Origin: Mucilaginibacter mali
GTDB taxonomy: Bacteria > Bacteroidota > Bacteroidia > Sphingobacteriales > Sphingobacteriaceae
Direction of reading: 5' to 3'
DNA: 64,000 bases
Assembly: GCF_013283875.1 (NCBI RefSeq)
Contig: NZ_CP054139.1
Location: 124,001 to 188,000 of the forward strand
Part shown: piece after piece, positions 10,385 to 20,600 of the stretch
Layout of the letters: each line of letters starts with the position of its first letter
How positions within the stretch are numbered: position 1 is the first letter of the stretch
Position numbers and translations under genes: made by a program
Notes under the pieces: model-generated
Told to the model about the DNA's origin: nothing
Database searches by the model: none
Seen by the model: the letters and a program-made list of their open reading frames with translations, nothing else

Positions 10385-10494
10385 AGTCCGGAAGTCGGAA
10401 AGACCGAGAGTCCGGAAGTATTTGTTAACGTTGATCATTTCAAATGGATAAATATCTTCCGGACTTCCCGACTTATGCGGACTTCCGGACTTTC
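10385..10494. repeat. Inverted pair of GTCCGGAAGTC repeats between the ABC genes
   Basis: AGTCCGGAAGTCGGAAAGAC units at about 10385-10420 face their reverse complement (CTTCCGGACTTCC...GGACTTCCGGACTTTC) at about 10456-10494, separated by about 35 AT-rich bases. Together they can fold into a long hairpin. The same family occurs at 5724-5759. Confidence 0.65.
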
Positions 10495-10497
10495 TAC

Positions 10498-11262
10498 TTA
10501 CCCCTCCCGCCATTCCTTGCCGGTTTTGGCGATGAATACATCCTCCAGGTTGGCTTCCTTAACTTCTTTTTTGCGTTTAAAGCCCGATGCGATCAGTTCA
10601 TCTATAAAATGGTCGGGGGTGTCTATACCGATGATATGGCCGCCATCCACAAAGGCCACCCGGTCGCATAGTTCTTCGGCTTCGTCCATATAGTGGGTGG
10701 TAATTACTACGGTAGTGCCATTATCACGTATCTGGCGAATGAGTTCCCACAGGTTGCGGCGGGCCTGCGGGTCGAGGCCGGTGGTGGGCTCATCTAAAAA
10801 GATGATGCGCGGATTATTGATGAGCGTTGTGGCAATAGAAAAGCGCTGTTTTTGCCCGCCCGAAAGTTCTTTGTATTTGGCTTTCGCCTTATCGGTAAGC
10901 GCTACTTTTTCCAGCATCTGCAATGGAGAAACAGTTACGCCATATAGCCCGCTGAATAGGTCGATCAGTTCGGAAAGGTTAAGATTGGGATAATACCCGG
11001 CTGCTTGTAATTGAACGCCAATACGTTGCTTGATACTGTCGGCATCGGTTTCGATATTGAAACCGTCTACCATGATGCTGCCCGATGTTTTGTCGCGCAG
11101 GGTTTCAATGATCTCTAAAGTAGTAGTTTTACCTGCGCCGTTGGGACCAAGCAGGCCGAAGATCTCGCCTTCGTAAACCTCGAAACTGATGCCTTTAACC
11201 GCGGCAAAATCGCCGTAGTTTTTTACCAGATTATTTACTGTGATGATGGGTTGTTGTACCAT
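10498..11262 (-). CDS. ABC transporter ATP-binding protein
   Basis: The 254-residue ATPase has Walker A GPNGAGKTT, a Q-loop region (GVQLQAAGYYPNLNL), signature LSGGQKQR, Walker B IIFLDEPTTGLD and a switch His in VVITTHYMDEAEEL. It matches the DrrA/CcmA/NodI-like ATPases that drive ABC-2 exporters. It should pair with the permease encoded downstream. The C-terminal 25 residues (EVKEANLEDVFIAKTGKEWR) are the usual tail of this subfamily. Confidence 0.93.
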   Translation of the reverse strand: MVQQPIITVNNLVKNYGDFAAVKGISFEVYEGEIFGLLGPNGAGKTTTLEIIETLRDKTSGSIMVDGFNIETDADSIKQRIGVQLQAAGYYPNLNLSELIDLFSGLYGVTVSPLQMLEKVALTDKAKAKYKELSGGQKQRFSIATTLINNPRIIFLDEPTTGLDPQARRNLWELIRQIRDNGTTVVITTHYMDEAEELCDRVAFVDGGHIIGIDTPDHFIDELIASGFKRKKEVKEANLEDVFIAKTGKEWREG

Positions 11263-11404
11263 ACTGTAAAAGTGGTACAGAAATGTGATATATTAATGAA
11301 GTTTTCGGCGAATGGCAGGATTTTTACGGTGAGTGGTTTGGGGAGAAAGTCTAAAGGTAAAAGTCTGAAGTAAAAAAGAGCGTGGACCTTTCGGGACGAC
11401 GTGA

Positions 11405-12106
11405 TCAGTTAAACCATTTTTTATGCAATGCTACCTTAATGACCGCCGCCTTGTTGCTTACATGCAGTTTCTCGTAAATATTGGCGGTATGCTTACGCAC
11501 GGTATGCGGACTGATGAAAAGGCGTTCGCCTATTTGCTGGTAATTCAACCCGTCGACTATGCGCTGCAGTATTTCTATCTCGCGCGATGACAGGATACAA
11601 TCATCATGCTGCGAAAGTAAATTATCGGCTGGTTTGCTGGTATTTTTTAATAAGGAAAGTGCCTTTTGCGCTATGCGTGGCGACATGGGCACACTGCCAT
11701 CGTATACGCATTCGGTTATGGCGCGCACAATGTTGCCTATCTTTTCATCTTTCAGCAGGTAGCCGCATGCCCCGGCTTTGATGGCCTCAAATAGCTTTTC
11801 ATCATCATCAAAAACGGTAAGCATCAGGCATAGCACTTCGGGGTAAATTTCGCGGGTAATGCCCACGGTTTCAATGCCGTCCATATTGGGCATCTCAATA
11901 TCCATCAGTACAACCTGCGGTAACTGTTCGGGTTTCAGCACTTTCATGGCCTGTAAAAACTCGTCGCCGTCGGCGGCTTTCAACATCACATCCAACTCTT
12001 CGTAATAAGCCAACTGCTCGCAAAGCGTTGTTCTTAACAAACGCTTATCATCAACAACTGCAATACGTATGCCCATGCCGGTTTGGTTTAATAATTGGTT
12101 GATCAA
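11405..12106 (-). CDS. NarL/FixJ-family response regulator
   Basis: The receiver domain starts at about residue 12 (IRIAVVDDKRLL), with acidic Asp19-Asp20, phospho-acceptor Asp69 (VVLMDIEMPNMDG) and a conserved Lys in GYLLKDEK. The C-terminal LuxR-type helix-turn-helix covers SREIEILQRIVDGLNYQQIG to SPHTVRKHTANIYEKL. An ATG at 12076 (MGIRIAVV) is an equally plausible start and is closer to the usual receiver N-terminus. It probably takes phosphate from the HisKA_3-type kinases encoded at 13-17 kb, since this kinase class pairs with NarL regulators. It is transcribed away from them. Confidence 0.92.
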   Translation of the reverse strand: MINQLLNQTGMGIRIAVVDDKRLLRTTLCEQLAYYEELDVMLKAADGDEFLQAMKVLKPEQLPQVVLMDIEMPNMDGIETVGITREIYPEVLCLMLTVFDDDEKLFEAIKAGACGYLLKDEKIGNIVRAITECVYDGSVPMSPRIAQKALSLLKNTSKPADNLLSQHDDCILSSREIEILQRIVDGLNYQQIGERLFISPHTVRKHTANIYEKLHVSNKAAVIKVALHKKWFN

Positions 12107-12218
12107 TAAGTTTAGTATAAAAATAATCTTTTCTGATTAAAAAAGGCCGCCTCCATTAACGGAGGCAGCCCACACCTCACACGCTTTACAGTTTCACAAA
12201 CTGAACCTGAAAGTACCT

Positions 12219-12315
12219 CACCCCAACCCCTCTCCAAAAGAGAGGGGCTTTGATATGCATTTTTTTAAGTCTCTCTTTCGGAGAGTATTTAGGAGAGGTT
12301 AAGGAGTTGGGGAAA
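12219..12315. repeat. Palindromic interspersed element with CCCCAACCCCTCTCC ends
   Basis: The element opens with CCCCAACCCCTCTCC (12221-12235) and closes with an imperfect inverted copy at about 12292-12312. Inside are a CCCCTCT/AGAGGGG hairpin (12227-12247) and a CTCTCTTTCGGAGAG hairpin. It has a MITE- or REP-like structure and no coding potential. Confidence 0.6.
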
Positions 12316-12323
12316 GGCGGTGC

Positions 12324-12842
12324 TTAGAAATTAAACCCTAAGCGCAGGCCAACAAAGCCCGAGCTGCTGTAACCTTCGTAACGGATACTTGGGTCGAAGG
12401 CACCCAAATGCGCGCCAACGCCAAACGAATAGGTAAAGCTGGTGCTGCTGGCCGATGCCAGGCTGGTAGAAGTAGATGATGGAAAATAAACCTTGGCTAT
12501 AGTGAAACCTGCTTCGCCCATACCATACAGGGTGCCATTAAACATGTGCTGATAACCGGCTTTAATTGGAATATTGATCTGTGCTTTTGAATTTACGCCG
12601 CTGATGCTTTTAGGTACAAAAGCCATTACGCCCGATGTACCGGTAACTGCGCCTTCGTCGGTGATTGGAACGGCTACGCGCAGGGTGATGCCACCACCAT
12701 AATTGTAGCCTGCATTGGTTGGCAACGCGCCTTCAAGGCCCAGGCCGATGCGGAATTTTTGGGCAGATTTGTCTTGTGCCGAAGCTTTGCCTGCAATAAT
12801 TGCGAATGTCAGAATCATTGCCATTGTAAAGATCTTTTTCAT
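12324..12842 (-). CDS. Outer-membrane beta-barrel protein
   Basis: The 172-residue product has a signal peptide (residues 1-22, ending GKASAQ) and a Gly/Ser/Thr-rich body of amphipathic strands, ending in an aromatic residue (FVGLRLGFNF), as outer-membrane barrels do. It resembles small porin-like OmpW/PorT-type barrels of Bacteroidota, but no specific family is certain. It is transcribed away from the TPR-kinase gene, and the 193-base gap between them should hold divergent promoters. Confidence 0.7.
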   Translation of the reverse strand: MKKIFTMAMILTFAIIAGKASAQDKSAQKFRIGLGLEGALPTNAGYNYGGGITLRVAVPITDEGAVTGTSGVMAFVPKSISGVNSKAQINIPIKAGYQHMFNGTLYGMGEAGFTIAKVYFPSSTSTSLASASSTSFTYSFGVGAHLGAFDPSIRYEGYSSSGFVGLRLGFNF

Positions 12843-13035
12843 TTTGATAAAAGGTTTTAATGATTGATTAATGAATTAATTAATGGTGTGAAAGTGTTTG
12901 TTAAATCACAGTACTAAGCAACAGCATATTCTCAGGCGCATCAATAGTACATTTGTAGTATTTTTATAATCAATAGCTTATCGCTATTTTGCATAAGGGG
13001 ATCAGGTGCGGGGGTAAACCTTAATTGAAACCAAA

Positions 13036-15225
13036 ATGATGTATAGTAAATGGCATTTCCTTAGCCCGGGAAAGGCTATATTAAATGCAATACCCGGTAG
13101 CATGCTCCTGTTGCTGGTGTTTGCTTTTGGGGCTATGGCTCAAAAAAATCAGGTAGCAAATGATACCGCTGCCGATTCGGTTAAAGTAAAAATGTTGGTA
13201 ACCGATGGCGCTAAACTGGCACAAAACCAGGATAGAAAAGGAGCTAATTACCTTTTACAGGCTATCCGCATTTGCGATAACAGATCAACTGCATTTTTCC
13301 TGAAACAAAAGGTTACCGCCATGACCAGCATTGGCGCCTACTATATGTTTAAAGGCCGTTACGATAGCGCCAAGTATTACTATACAGCGCTGGCAAAGCA
13401 TGGGACCGATTACAAGGACGATTTTGCTACTGCCCGCTCCAACATTGGTTTTGCCAACATTGCCAATTACCAGTCGGATTATGAAACATCGGTAAAACGG
13501 AACCTGCTGGCCTTAAAATATTTTGAATCGGTGCGCGATAGTATTGGCGTGGCTACGGCAACAAGCAATATCGCTAACTCCTATATCCGGCTTAAGCAAT
13601 ACGCCAAAGCGGTAGATCTGCTGGAAAAGGCGATCATCATCTACACTAAAAAAAATAATGCCATCAGCGTAGCTAACAGTACTGCCAATCTGGCCCGTGC
13701 CTATTCGGGCCTGGGCAATAAGCAAAAAGAATTGGAGCTGAAGCTGAAAGCCTTTGATATGTTTAAGAAAGAAGGCTACAAAAAAGGGATGGCCACGGTA
13801 GGTATTAATCTTGGCGTGTATTATGGCAAAGAGAACAACATAACCGAAGCGTTAAAGTACTACAATATCGCTTTGCAAAACAGCTGGCAGATAAACGATA
13901 GCGGAAATATCGCCCTGCTGTACAATAACCTGGCCGATCTGTACCTGAAAACAGGGAATACTGATAAAGCCATGTTCTGCACCGATTCGGCATGGTATTA
14001 CGCGCATAAGAACGGCGACCGCCTTGCCCAGGCTGATGCCTTGTTAAATAAGGCTATTCTGCTGCATTTACAAGGCAAACATACCGATGCGGTAAATCTT
14101 ACAACACGGTATGTCGACCTGAAAGACTCCATCTACACCGGGAAAATGGAAACGCAGGTGGCCGATATGGAGGTGAAGTATGAGACAGAGAAGAAAGAAA
14201 ACCAGATCCTGTTGCTAAACACGGCGAATAAAAATAAATCGCTTCAACTAAAGAACAGCCTGCTGCAATTGAATAAAAACCAATTACTCATTACCGATCA
14301 GAAACAGGCTTTAACCATTAAGGAACTGCAACTTAAAAATCAAAACCAGGCTTTGCAGAACCAGCGGCTGGATGCCGAAAAAAAGGAAGAAAATATCCAT
14401 TCGCTGCAAAAGCAAGCCCGGATACAAAAGCTGGAACTAAGTAACCAGGAGTTAAAGCTAAAACAACGGAACTATATTATAGCCGCCATCATGCTGTTGA
14501 TACTGGGCGGCGTTCTTTTTGTTTACCTGGAATATAAGCGCAATCAGCTAAAGCAAAAAGCAGCTTTGCAACAGCAAATGATGCAACAGCAGGACCAGCT
14601 TACACAGGCTGTTATTGAAGCGGAAGAGAAAGAGCGCCGCCGCATAGCCGGCGATCTGCACGATGGGGTAGGGCAACTGTTTTCGGCTGTTAAAATGAAC
14701 CTGAGCGGTTTGATATACCGGGTAAATATCCAAAAAGAGGAAGATCGGTTCCTGGCCGAAAAAACATTGGCCCTGGTTGACGAAAGCTGCAGGGAAGTAC
14801 GTGTAATATCGCACCAGATGATGCCCAACATGCTGTTGCGGTCGGGCATAGCATCGGATGTAAAGAGCTTTATTGAAAAAATAGATTCGGAAAGCTTAAA
14901 GGTAACCGTTGAGGCCAGCGGGTTTAAAGACAGGCTGGAAAGTAATGTAGAGACAGTATTGTACCGGGTGATACAGGAAACGGTGAATAATGTAATTAAA
15001 CATGCGCAGGCCAGTCGTTTAAACATCCGCTTAAATAAGGATGCCGGGGGCATATATGCCGATGTAGAAGATAATGGTATTGGGTTTGATATCGCGCTGA
15101 TAGATGATTTTGAAGGGATCGGGCTTAAAAATATCGTTACTCGGATAGAATACCTGAAAGGGACGGTTAAGTTTCAATCGGCCCCGGATAGGGGGACGGT
15201 AGTAAAAATATGGGTGCCGGTTTAA
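13036..15225 (+). CDS. TPR-repeat sensor histidine kinase (HisKA_3 type)
   Basis: The 729-residue protein has an N-terminal signal or membrane segment (residues about 17-35), TPR repeats over about residues 60-370, a long coiled coil (about 375-480, very rich in Gln, Asn and Lys), a transmembrane helix near residues 478-500 (IIAAIMLLILGGVLFVYL), a HisKA_3 box ERRRIAGDLHDGVGQLF with phospho-acceptor His542, and a HATPase_c domain ending VKIWVPV. The TPR part should face the periplasm. The neighbouring NarL-type regulator is the likely partner. The gene downstream is a paralogue. ATG 13039 is an alternative start. Confidence 0.92.
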   Translation: MMYSKWHFLSPGKAILNAIPGSMLLLLVFAFGAMAQKNQVANDTAADSVKVKMLVTDGAKLAQNQDRKGANYLLQAIRICDNRSTAFFLKQKVTAMTSIGAYYMFKGRYDSAKYYYTALAKHGTDYKDDFATARSNIGFANIANYQSDYETSVKRNLLALKYFESVRDSIGVATATSNIANSYIRLKQYAKAVDLLEKAIIIYTKKNNAISVANSTANLARAYSGLGNKQKELELKLKAFDMFKKEGYKKGMATVGINLGVYYGKENNITEALKYYNIALQNSWQINDSGNIALLYNNLADLYLKTGNTDKAMFCTDSAWYYAHKNGDRLAQADALLNKAILLHLQGKHTDAVNLTTRYVDLKDSIYTGKMETQVADMEVKYETEKKENQILLLNTANKNKSLQLKNSLLQLNKNQLLITDQKQALTIKELQLKNQNQALQNQRLDAEKKEENIHSLQKQARIQKLELSNQELKLKQRNYIIAAIMLLILGGVLFVYLEYKRNQLKQKAALQQQMMQQQDQLTQAVIEAEEKERRRIAGDLHDGVGQLFSAVKMNLSGLIYRVNIQKEEDRFLAEKTLALVDESCREVRVISHQMMPNMLLRSGIASDVKSFIEKIDSESLKVTVEASGFKDRLESNVETVLYRVIQETVNNVIKHAQASRLNIRLNKDAGGIYADVEDNGIGFDIALIDDFEGIGLKNIVTRIEYLKGTVKFQSAPDRGTVVKIWVPV

Positions 15226-15325
15226 TAAGTGTTTCCCCGCAGTTTAAGATACCCACTGCACGGTATTGATATGTGCTGATAATAGCTGTTAATTAGATAC
15301 AACATCCTGATCAACAGCAAAGCCC

Positions 15326-17293
15326 ATGCACCACACATTTTATCCCAGCCGATACCTGCTGCTGCTTTTCTGCATGCTTGCCATCCCGGCTACCGCGCAG
15401 GTTAAACGTATTACCGACAGTTTAGACAATCTTTTGCAAACCGGCAACCTTGCGGGTACGGCCCGTATTGACGTGGCCAACAAATTGGCAACCTACCTGG
15501 TGCGTAAAAACAGCGATAAGGCTAAAGCGCTTGCCGCGCAAACCCTGCCCGAATCGATAAAGCTTGATTATAAAGAAGGCGAGGGGATGGCCAATATGAT
15601 ATATACCATGGTTTACCAGCAAAACGGCATGCTCGATTCGGGTCTGGCATATGCCGAAAGAGCGATCAGGATACTGCCATCGGTGCCCAAAAAAACAATA
15701 GAGGCGGGTGTTTGCTACGAACTGAAGGCCATGATGCTGCGCGCGAAGGATGAACACAGCGCCTCCATCACGGCTTATCTTGAATCGGTTAAGTATTTTG
15801 AAAAGGCCGGTTATACTTCGGGCATAGCCGACTCTTACGTAGGGATAGCCAATATATTGACTGCAAGAGGCCAATATGATGAAGCTAACACTTATCATCA
15901 AAAAGCGCTTGATGTGTACATACAGCTAAAGCGCCAATCATTTATCGCGCAGGAGCTGGGCAACCTGGGGATAGTAGCCTCGAGGATGAAACAGTATGCA
16001 CGATCGGAAAAATACTTTAGGCAAGGGCTGGATATTGTAAAGGCCGAAGGGGACTCATCGGGCATAGCTGATGTTAACAGCGATATGGGCGAGATGTATG
16101 TAACATCGAAGCAATATGCCAAAGCCATACCTGTACTGAAGCAGGCTGAAGCCATACGTAAAAAAACTAATGAACTTAAAAACCTGAGCTATACGTTAAA
16201 TTACCTGGGACTGGCTTACGAAGGTTTGGGTGATAAAACCAAAGCCATTGCCTATATGAAGCAGGCGCACACCCTGGCAGCAAAATTGAACAACACTACG
16301 CAATTGCAGGATTCGTTTGAGGCGATGTCGGCTTTTTACGCGCATAACCGCCAGTTAGATTCGGCCTACTTTTTCAGTAATAAATTTAAACTGCTGAAAG
16401 ATTCGGTTGATATTACCGACAATAAGGCGGCGTTTAACGCGCTCCTGGTAAAATACGAAACCGGTAAAAAACAACAGCAGATAGATATGCTGAACAAGGC
16501 GAATACCATCCAAAAACTATCTATAGCCAGCAGAAATAAAACCATTGGGATCATTATCGGCCTGTTTATTACTACAGGGGTGTTTGTAGCCATGTTTTAT
16601 AACCGCAGGCAGCTAAAGCAAAAAGCCGCGATGCAACAGCAACTCATTATCCAGCAAAACCGGATGACCGAAGCGGTAATTGAAGCCGAGGAAAAAGAAC
16701 GCAAACGCATAGCCAGCGATCTGCATGATGGGGTTGGTCAGCTTTTCTCGGCCGTGAAAATGAATTTGGGCGGATTGATGGAACGCGTAAAAATGGACAG
16801 AGAAGAAGATCGGTTTTTGGCCGAAAAAACCATGGCTTTAGTTGAGGAAAGCTGTAAGGAGGTGCGGGTAATATCGCACCAGATGATGCCCAATATGTTA
16901 TTGCGGTCGGGTATAGCATCGGATGTAAAGAGTTTTATCGAAAAAATAGATTCAGAGCGCCTGAAAGTGAATGTGGAAGCAAACGGCTTTAAAAACCGGA
17001 TCGAAAGCAATGTAGAAACAGTGTTGTACCGGGTGATACAGGAAACCGTTAACAACGTGATTAAACACGCCCGTGCTTCAAGACTTGATATTTTGCTAAA
17101 TCGTGATGCTACAGGCATCACCACAGTGATCAATGATAACGGTGTTGGTTTCAATACGCAGCAGAAAGATGGGTTTACAGGCATCGGTCTTAAAAATATA
17201 GCAACCCGGATAGAATATTTAAAGGGTACGGTAGAATATTACTCATCTCCGGGCAAGGGCACTTCTGTAAATATTTGGGTGCCGGTAACTTAA
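15326..17293 (+). CDS. TPR-repeat sensor histidine kinase, paralogue of the upstream kinase
   Basis: The 655-residue protein has a signal peptide (ending ATAQ, residue 25), TPR repeats over about residues 70-350, a transmembrane helix near 410-430 (IGIIIGLFITTGVFVAMF), the phospho-acceptor box ERKRIASDLHDGVGQLF with His467, and HATPase_c to the C-terminus. The kinase halves of this protein and the one at 13036-15225 are nearly identical over long stretches, while the TPR parts differ more. It lies 100 bases downstream on the same strand and ends at a strong terminator, so the two probably form one transcript. Two sensors may feed one regulator. Confidence 0.92.
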   Translation: MHHTFYPSRYLLLLFCMLAIPATAQVKRITDSLDNLLQTGNLAGTARIDVANKLATYLVRKNSDKAKALAAQTLPESIKLDYKEGEGMANMIYTMVYQQNGMLDSGLAYAERAIRILPSVPKKTIEAGVCYELKAMMLRAKDEHSASITAYLESVKYFEKAGYTSGIADSYVGIANILTARGQYDEANTYHQKALDVYIQLKRQSFIAQELGNLGIVASRMKQYARSEKYFRQGLDIVKAEGDSSGIADVNSDMGEMYVTSKQYAKAIPVLKQAEAIRKKTNELKNLSYTLNYLGLAYEGLGDKTKAIAYMKQAHTLAAKLNNTTQLQDSFEAMSAFYAHNRQLDSAYFFSNKFKLLKDSVDITDNKAAFNALLVKYETGKKQQQIDMLNKANTIQKLSIASRNKTIGIIIGLFITTGVFVAMFYNRRQLKQKAAMQQQLIIQQNRMTEAVIEAEEKERKRIASDLHDGVGQLFSAVKMNLGGLMERVKMDREEDRFLAEKTMALVEESCKEVRVISHQMMPNMLLRSGIASDVKSFIEKIDSERLKVNVEANGFKNRIESNVETVLYRVIQETVNNVIKHARASRLDILLNRDATGITTVINDNGVGFNTQQKDGFTGIGLKNIATRIEYLKGTVEYYSSPGKGTSVNIWVPVT

Positions 17294-17334
17294 CTATAAA
17301 TTAAATTAGGGGGTATTTATTGTGATTTTTTGAA

Positions 17335-17360
17335 GGGCTATGAAAAATAGCCCTTTTTTT
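17335..17360 (+). terminator. Rho-independent terminator after the TPR-kinase pair
   Basis: GGGCTAT (17335-17341) and ATAGCCC (17347-17353) form a 7-bp stem with a 5-base loop, followed by seven T residues, 42 bases after the kinase stop. Confidence 0.9.
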
Positions 17361-17625
17361 ATGGATACTGCTTGCTGAAAAGCTTGTTCGTCGTTAGCAA
17401 ATGCTTAGTAATATAGCTTAAAGTACTATTGGTGTAATAATAAATGCTATACACTTTGTTCATTTTAATTAAATTTACGTTGCCTAATGGTTTTTGTAGG
17501 GAAGTTTTTCAATTTTGTCCTTACCTAATCAAATACCAATAATAACATCTGCCGGTTTTAATGAGTAATGTAGCCTGTAAAAGCATGTAGGGATAAGTGT
17601 TTTATTTTCGTTTCATCATTTCGTC
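17361..17625 (+). promoter_or_regulatory. Upstream region of the lanB-like gene
   Basis: I see no gene in the 265 AT-rich bases before the dehydratase. Two short words, TTGGTGTAATAA (17429-17440) and TTTGTCCTTAC (17514-17524), recur in front of the candidate precursor gene at 22569-22580 and 22548-22558. They may be shared binding sites or chance matches. No clear promoter boxes could be assigned. Confidence 0.35.
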
Positions 17626-20600
17626 ATGTCCTACAAATTTGCTGATCACCTGTTGCTCAGGATGCCTGTAAAAAGCTGGAAGCAGTACAGGGAAACCCAC
17701 ATCGGGTCTTTACTTACCGATCCTTTCTTTCTCGCGGCTATTTATGTAGCAAGTCCAGGGTTTTACGCCCGGCTGGCACGTGTTGATTTTAATTACCAGC
17801 AGCTAAACAACCGTGAACTTAATACGCTTAAAAAGTATCATAACCGCATTTGTTTCAGGCCCACACCCTTCGGGCTTTTTTCATCCGTTTCATTAATAAA
17901 CTGGGGAAGCGGGGGCGTAATGCGCCTGGATACTAATGCTTATAAAGTTTGTATCAACCCTGATCAGGCTTATACCATGGCTATAAGCGGCGAATTGCTG
18001 AATAGCGAATTAAAAGATGCAGGGTTATTTTTTCCTAATCCAACCCTGTACCGTGCCGGGAACGAGTACCGTTTTGTATTTACCACACTGAACGAAAACT
18101 ATAAAACCCGTGATTATGATCTGCAATCGGCCGAATACTCGGTATTGCTGAAAAGGCTGCTGAGACTTTGTACATCGGGAAAAAATAAGCCCGAAATTTT
18201 GCAATATATTATTGAACAGACTGCCTGCCAGCCTGAAGAAGCTGAAGAATACTTTCAGTTTATGGCCGGTTCGCAGTTGCTTGTTAATCATTTGCAGCCT
18301 AATATTACAGGTGCTGAATATTTGCGGCGTTTGCTTGAAAAAGCGGATACAATTTGCCCGCTTAGCAGTCGTATAACCGAACTGAAAAGCTTGCTGGCAT
18401 CTTTGGCAGCGCATCAAGCCATTACGCCCGGTTTGTTTATCGGGCTAAATCAAAAACTAAAAAACAGCCTGCCCGATCACCCCGTTTTTGACCAGGGCGA
18501 ACAGTTGAGCCTGATCCTGAAAAACGACGGACTTACAGGTTCGCTTGATAGTAATTACAAAAATACCTTATCCGATGCCTTGTTTGCGCTTGACAGGCTA
18601 ATGCCGCAGGAACAACCCAAAGCACTGGCCGCTTTTATAAAAACATTCAAAAAACAATTCGATCAGCAGTGTATCCCACTATTAAAAGCACTCGACCCTG
18701 AAATTGGTGTCGGCTACCAGGCGCGTGATGCTAATGAGAAAAATCCCTTGCTGGAGACGGTTCATATCCAAAAGCGACCGCCTGAAGACAGCATAAAATG
18801 GACACCTTCGCACCGGTATCTACTTGATTGCTGGCATAAGCAATGTTCGGACAGATCGCAGGTGATCAGGCTCGGAAAAGAGGAATTAATAAAACTTGGG
18901 GCCGTAGAGCAAAGCCTGCAAATACAGGGTATATCGGTGCTGTTCCGTATATCAGGCAACAGGGTAATTATTGATAACGCCGGTGGTGTAAACGCGCCGG
19001 CTTTGCTGGGGCGGTTCACTGTAGCTGATAACAATATGGCTACAGCCGCGCGGCAAATGGCAACAGAACAAGAGAACGCTAACCCTGATATCCTGTTTGC
19101 CGAATTGCTGCATTTAAGCGATCCGCATATTGATAATATTAACCGGCGCGGGCGTGTATGGACAAATGAACTGCCTGTTACCGCTGTTTCCTTAAATGGT
19201 CAGGATAAGCAGGTGCAACTGTCTGATCTGTATGTATCGGTAGAGGGCGATAAGGTGATATTGAGGTCCTTGCAGCATAATAAAGTAGTAATACCCAGGC
19301 TTACATCGGCATATAACTATGCGCTGAATAAGCTGCCCTTGTTTTGTTTCCTGGCCGATGTGCCTTACCAATATGGTAAAACAAATTATACGCTGGATAT
19401 GGCCCAGTTCTTTCCAGGCTTGTCATTTTATCCCCGGGTAGAATACCTGGATAGCGTTTTGTACCTGGCTACCTGGATTTTAAAAAAAGAAGAAATAGCC
19501 GGGCTTGAACAGGATGATGACAGCAAAATTTTAGCCGCATTTTATAAACTGTGGGACAGGGTTAAACTACCTGCGGTGTTTTCATTGGTACAGGGCGATC
19601 AGCAGTTGGTTTTTTGCTGTAATAGTGCCGATGATGTTTTATTGTTTGCCGAATCGGTAAAAAGCAAAAACCAGGTTGTTATAAAAGAGTATTTGCAGGA
19701 TGAGGAGGATGACAGTATTATTAGCGATATAAAAGGTGATCCATACGTTGCCCAGTTTAATGCCTTTGTTTATCCTGATACCGAAATGGGTTTAACGCCG
19801 GTGAAAACAAAAGTGATAGCAACGCCCGGCATATCGCGTCATTTTGTTTTAGGGTCTGAATGGCTGTACCTTAAAATATATGTGCCAAAAAGTGCCATCA
19901 GCGGTTTGTTACTAAAAGTGAGCGCGCTTTTAACGCGTACTTATAGCCACGGACCAATAGAAAAATGGTTCTTTATCAGGTATGAAGACCCTGCGCCGCA
20001 TATGAGGCTAAGACTAAAAATGGCGCCGGGCAACCTGGGTGAAGTATTAGCTGATTTTAAAAAGAAACTGGAAAAAAGCATCTATCAAAATGTGATACGC
20101 GAATACCAGGCCGATACCTACAATCGTGAAGTGGAACGTTACCAGGCTGGAGATTACGAGCTGACCGAAGATCTTTTTTGGCGAAGCAGTCAGTTGGTTT
20201 TGCAACTGTTGCGTGCCGAAAAACAACAGCCCGAGCCAGTGCCCGGCTACTTGTTTGCTTTGTATACTACACGCGATATACTGAATGTTTTTTTACCCGG
20301 CCAGGCAGAGCAGATCGCTTTTACGCAAATTAATTATCAGCAGTTTATGCTTGAATTTGATGATGAAAAAATCGCATTCGAACTGGATAAAAAATACCGC
20401 GAATTATCTAAAAATATAAATACAGCGCTCAGGGATGCAGCTTTTTACAGCAAGCTAAACATGAAAACAAGCCCGGGCGAATTTATTAATGCCGCATCGG
20501 CACTTGCCGCTACTGTAAAGCCGGAACATTATAAAAGCTTTTTAGCCAGCATTATACACATGCACCTCAACCGGATCTTTATAGATGACTCCCGCAAGCA

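Noticed and set aside
14544..15053. Long minus-strand frame inside the TPR-kinase gene
   Set aside because: It is opposite conserved kinase motifs and recurs opposite the paralogue, so it is an antisense shadow.
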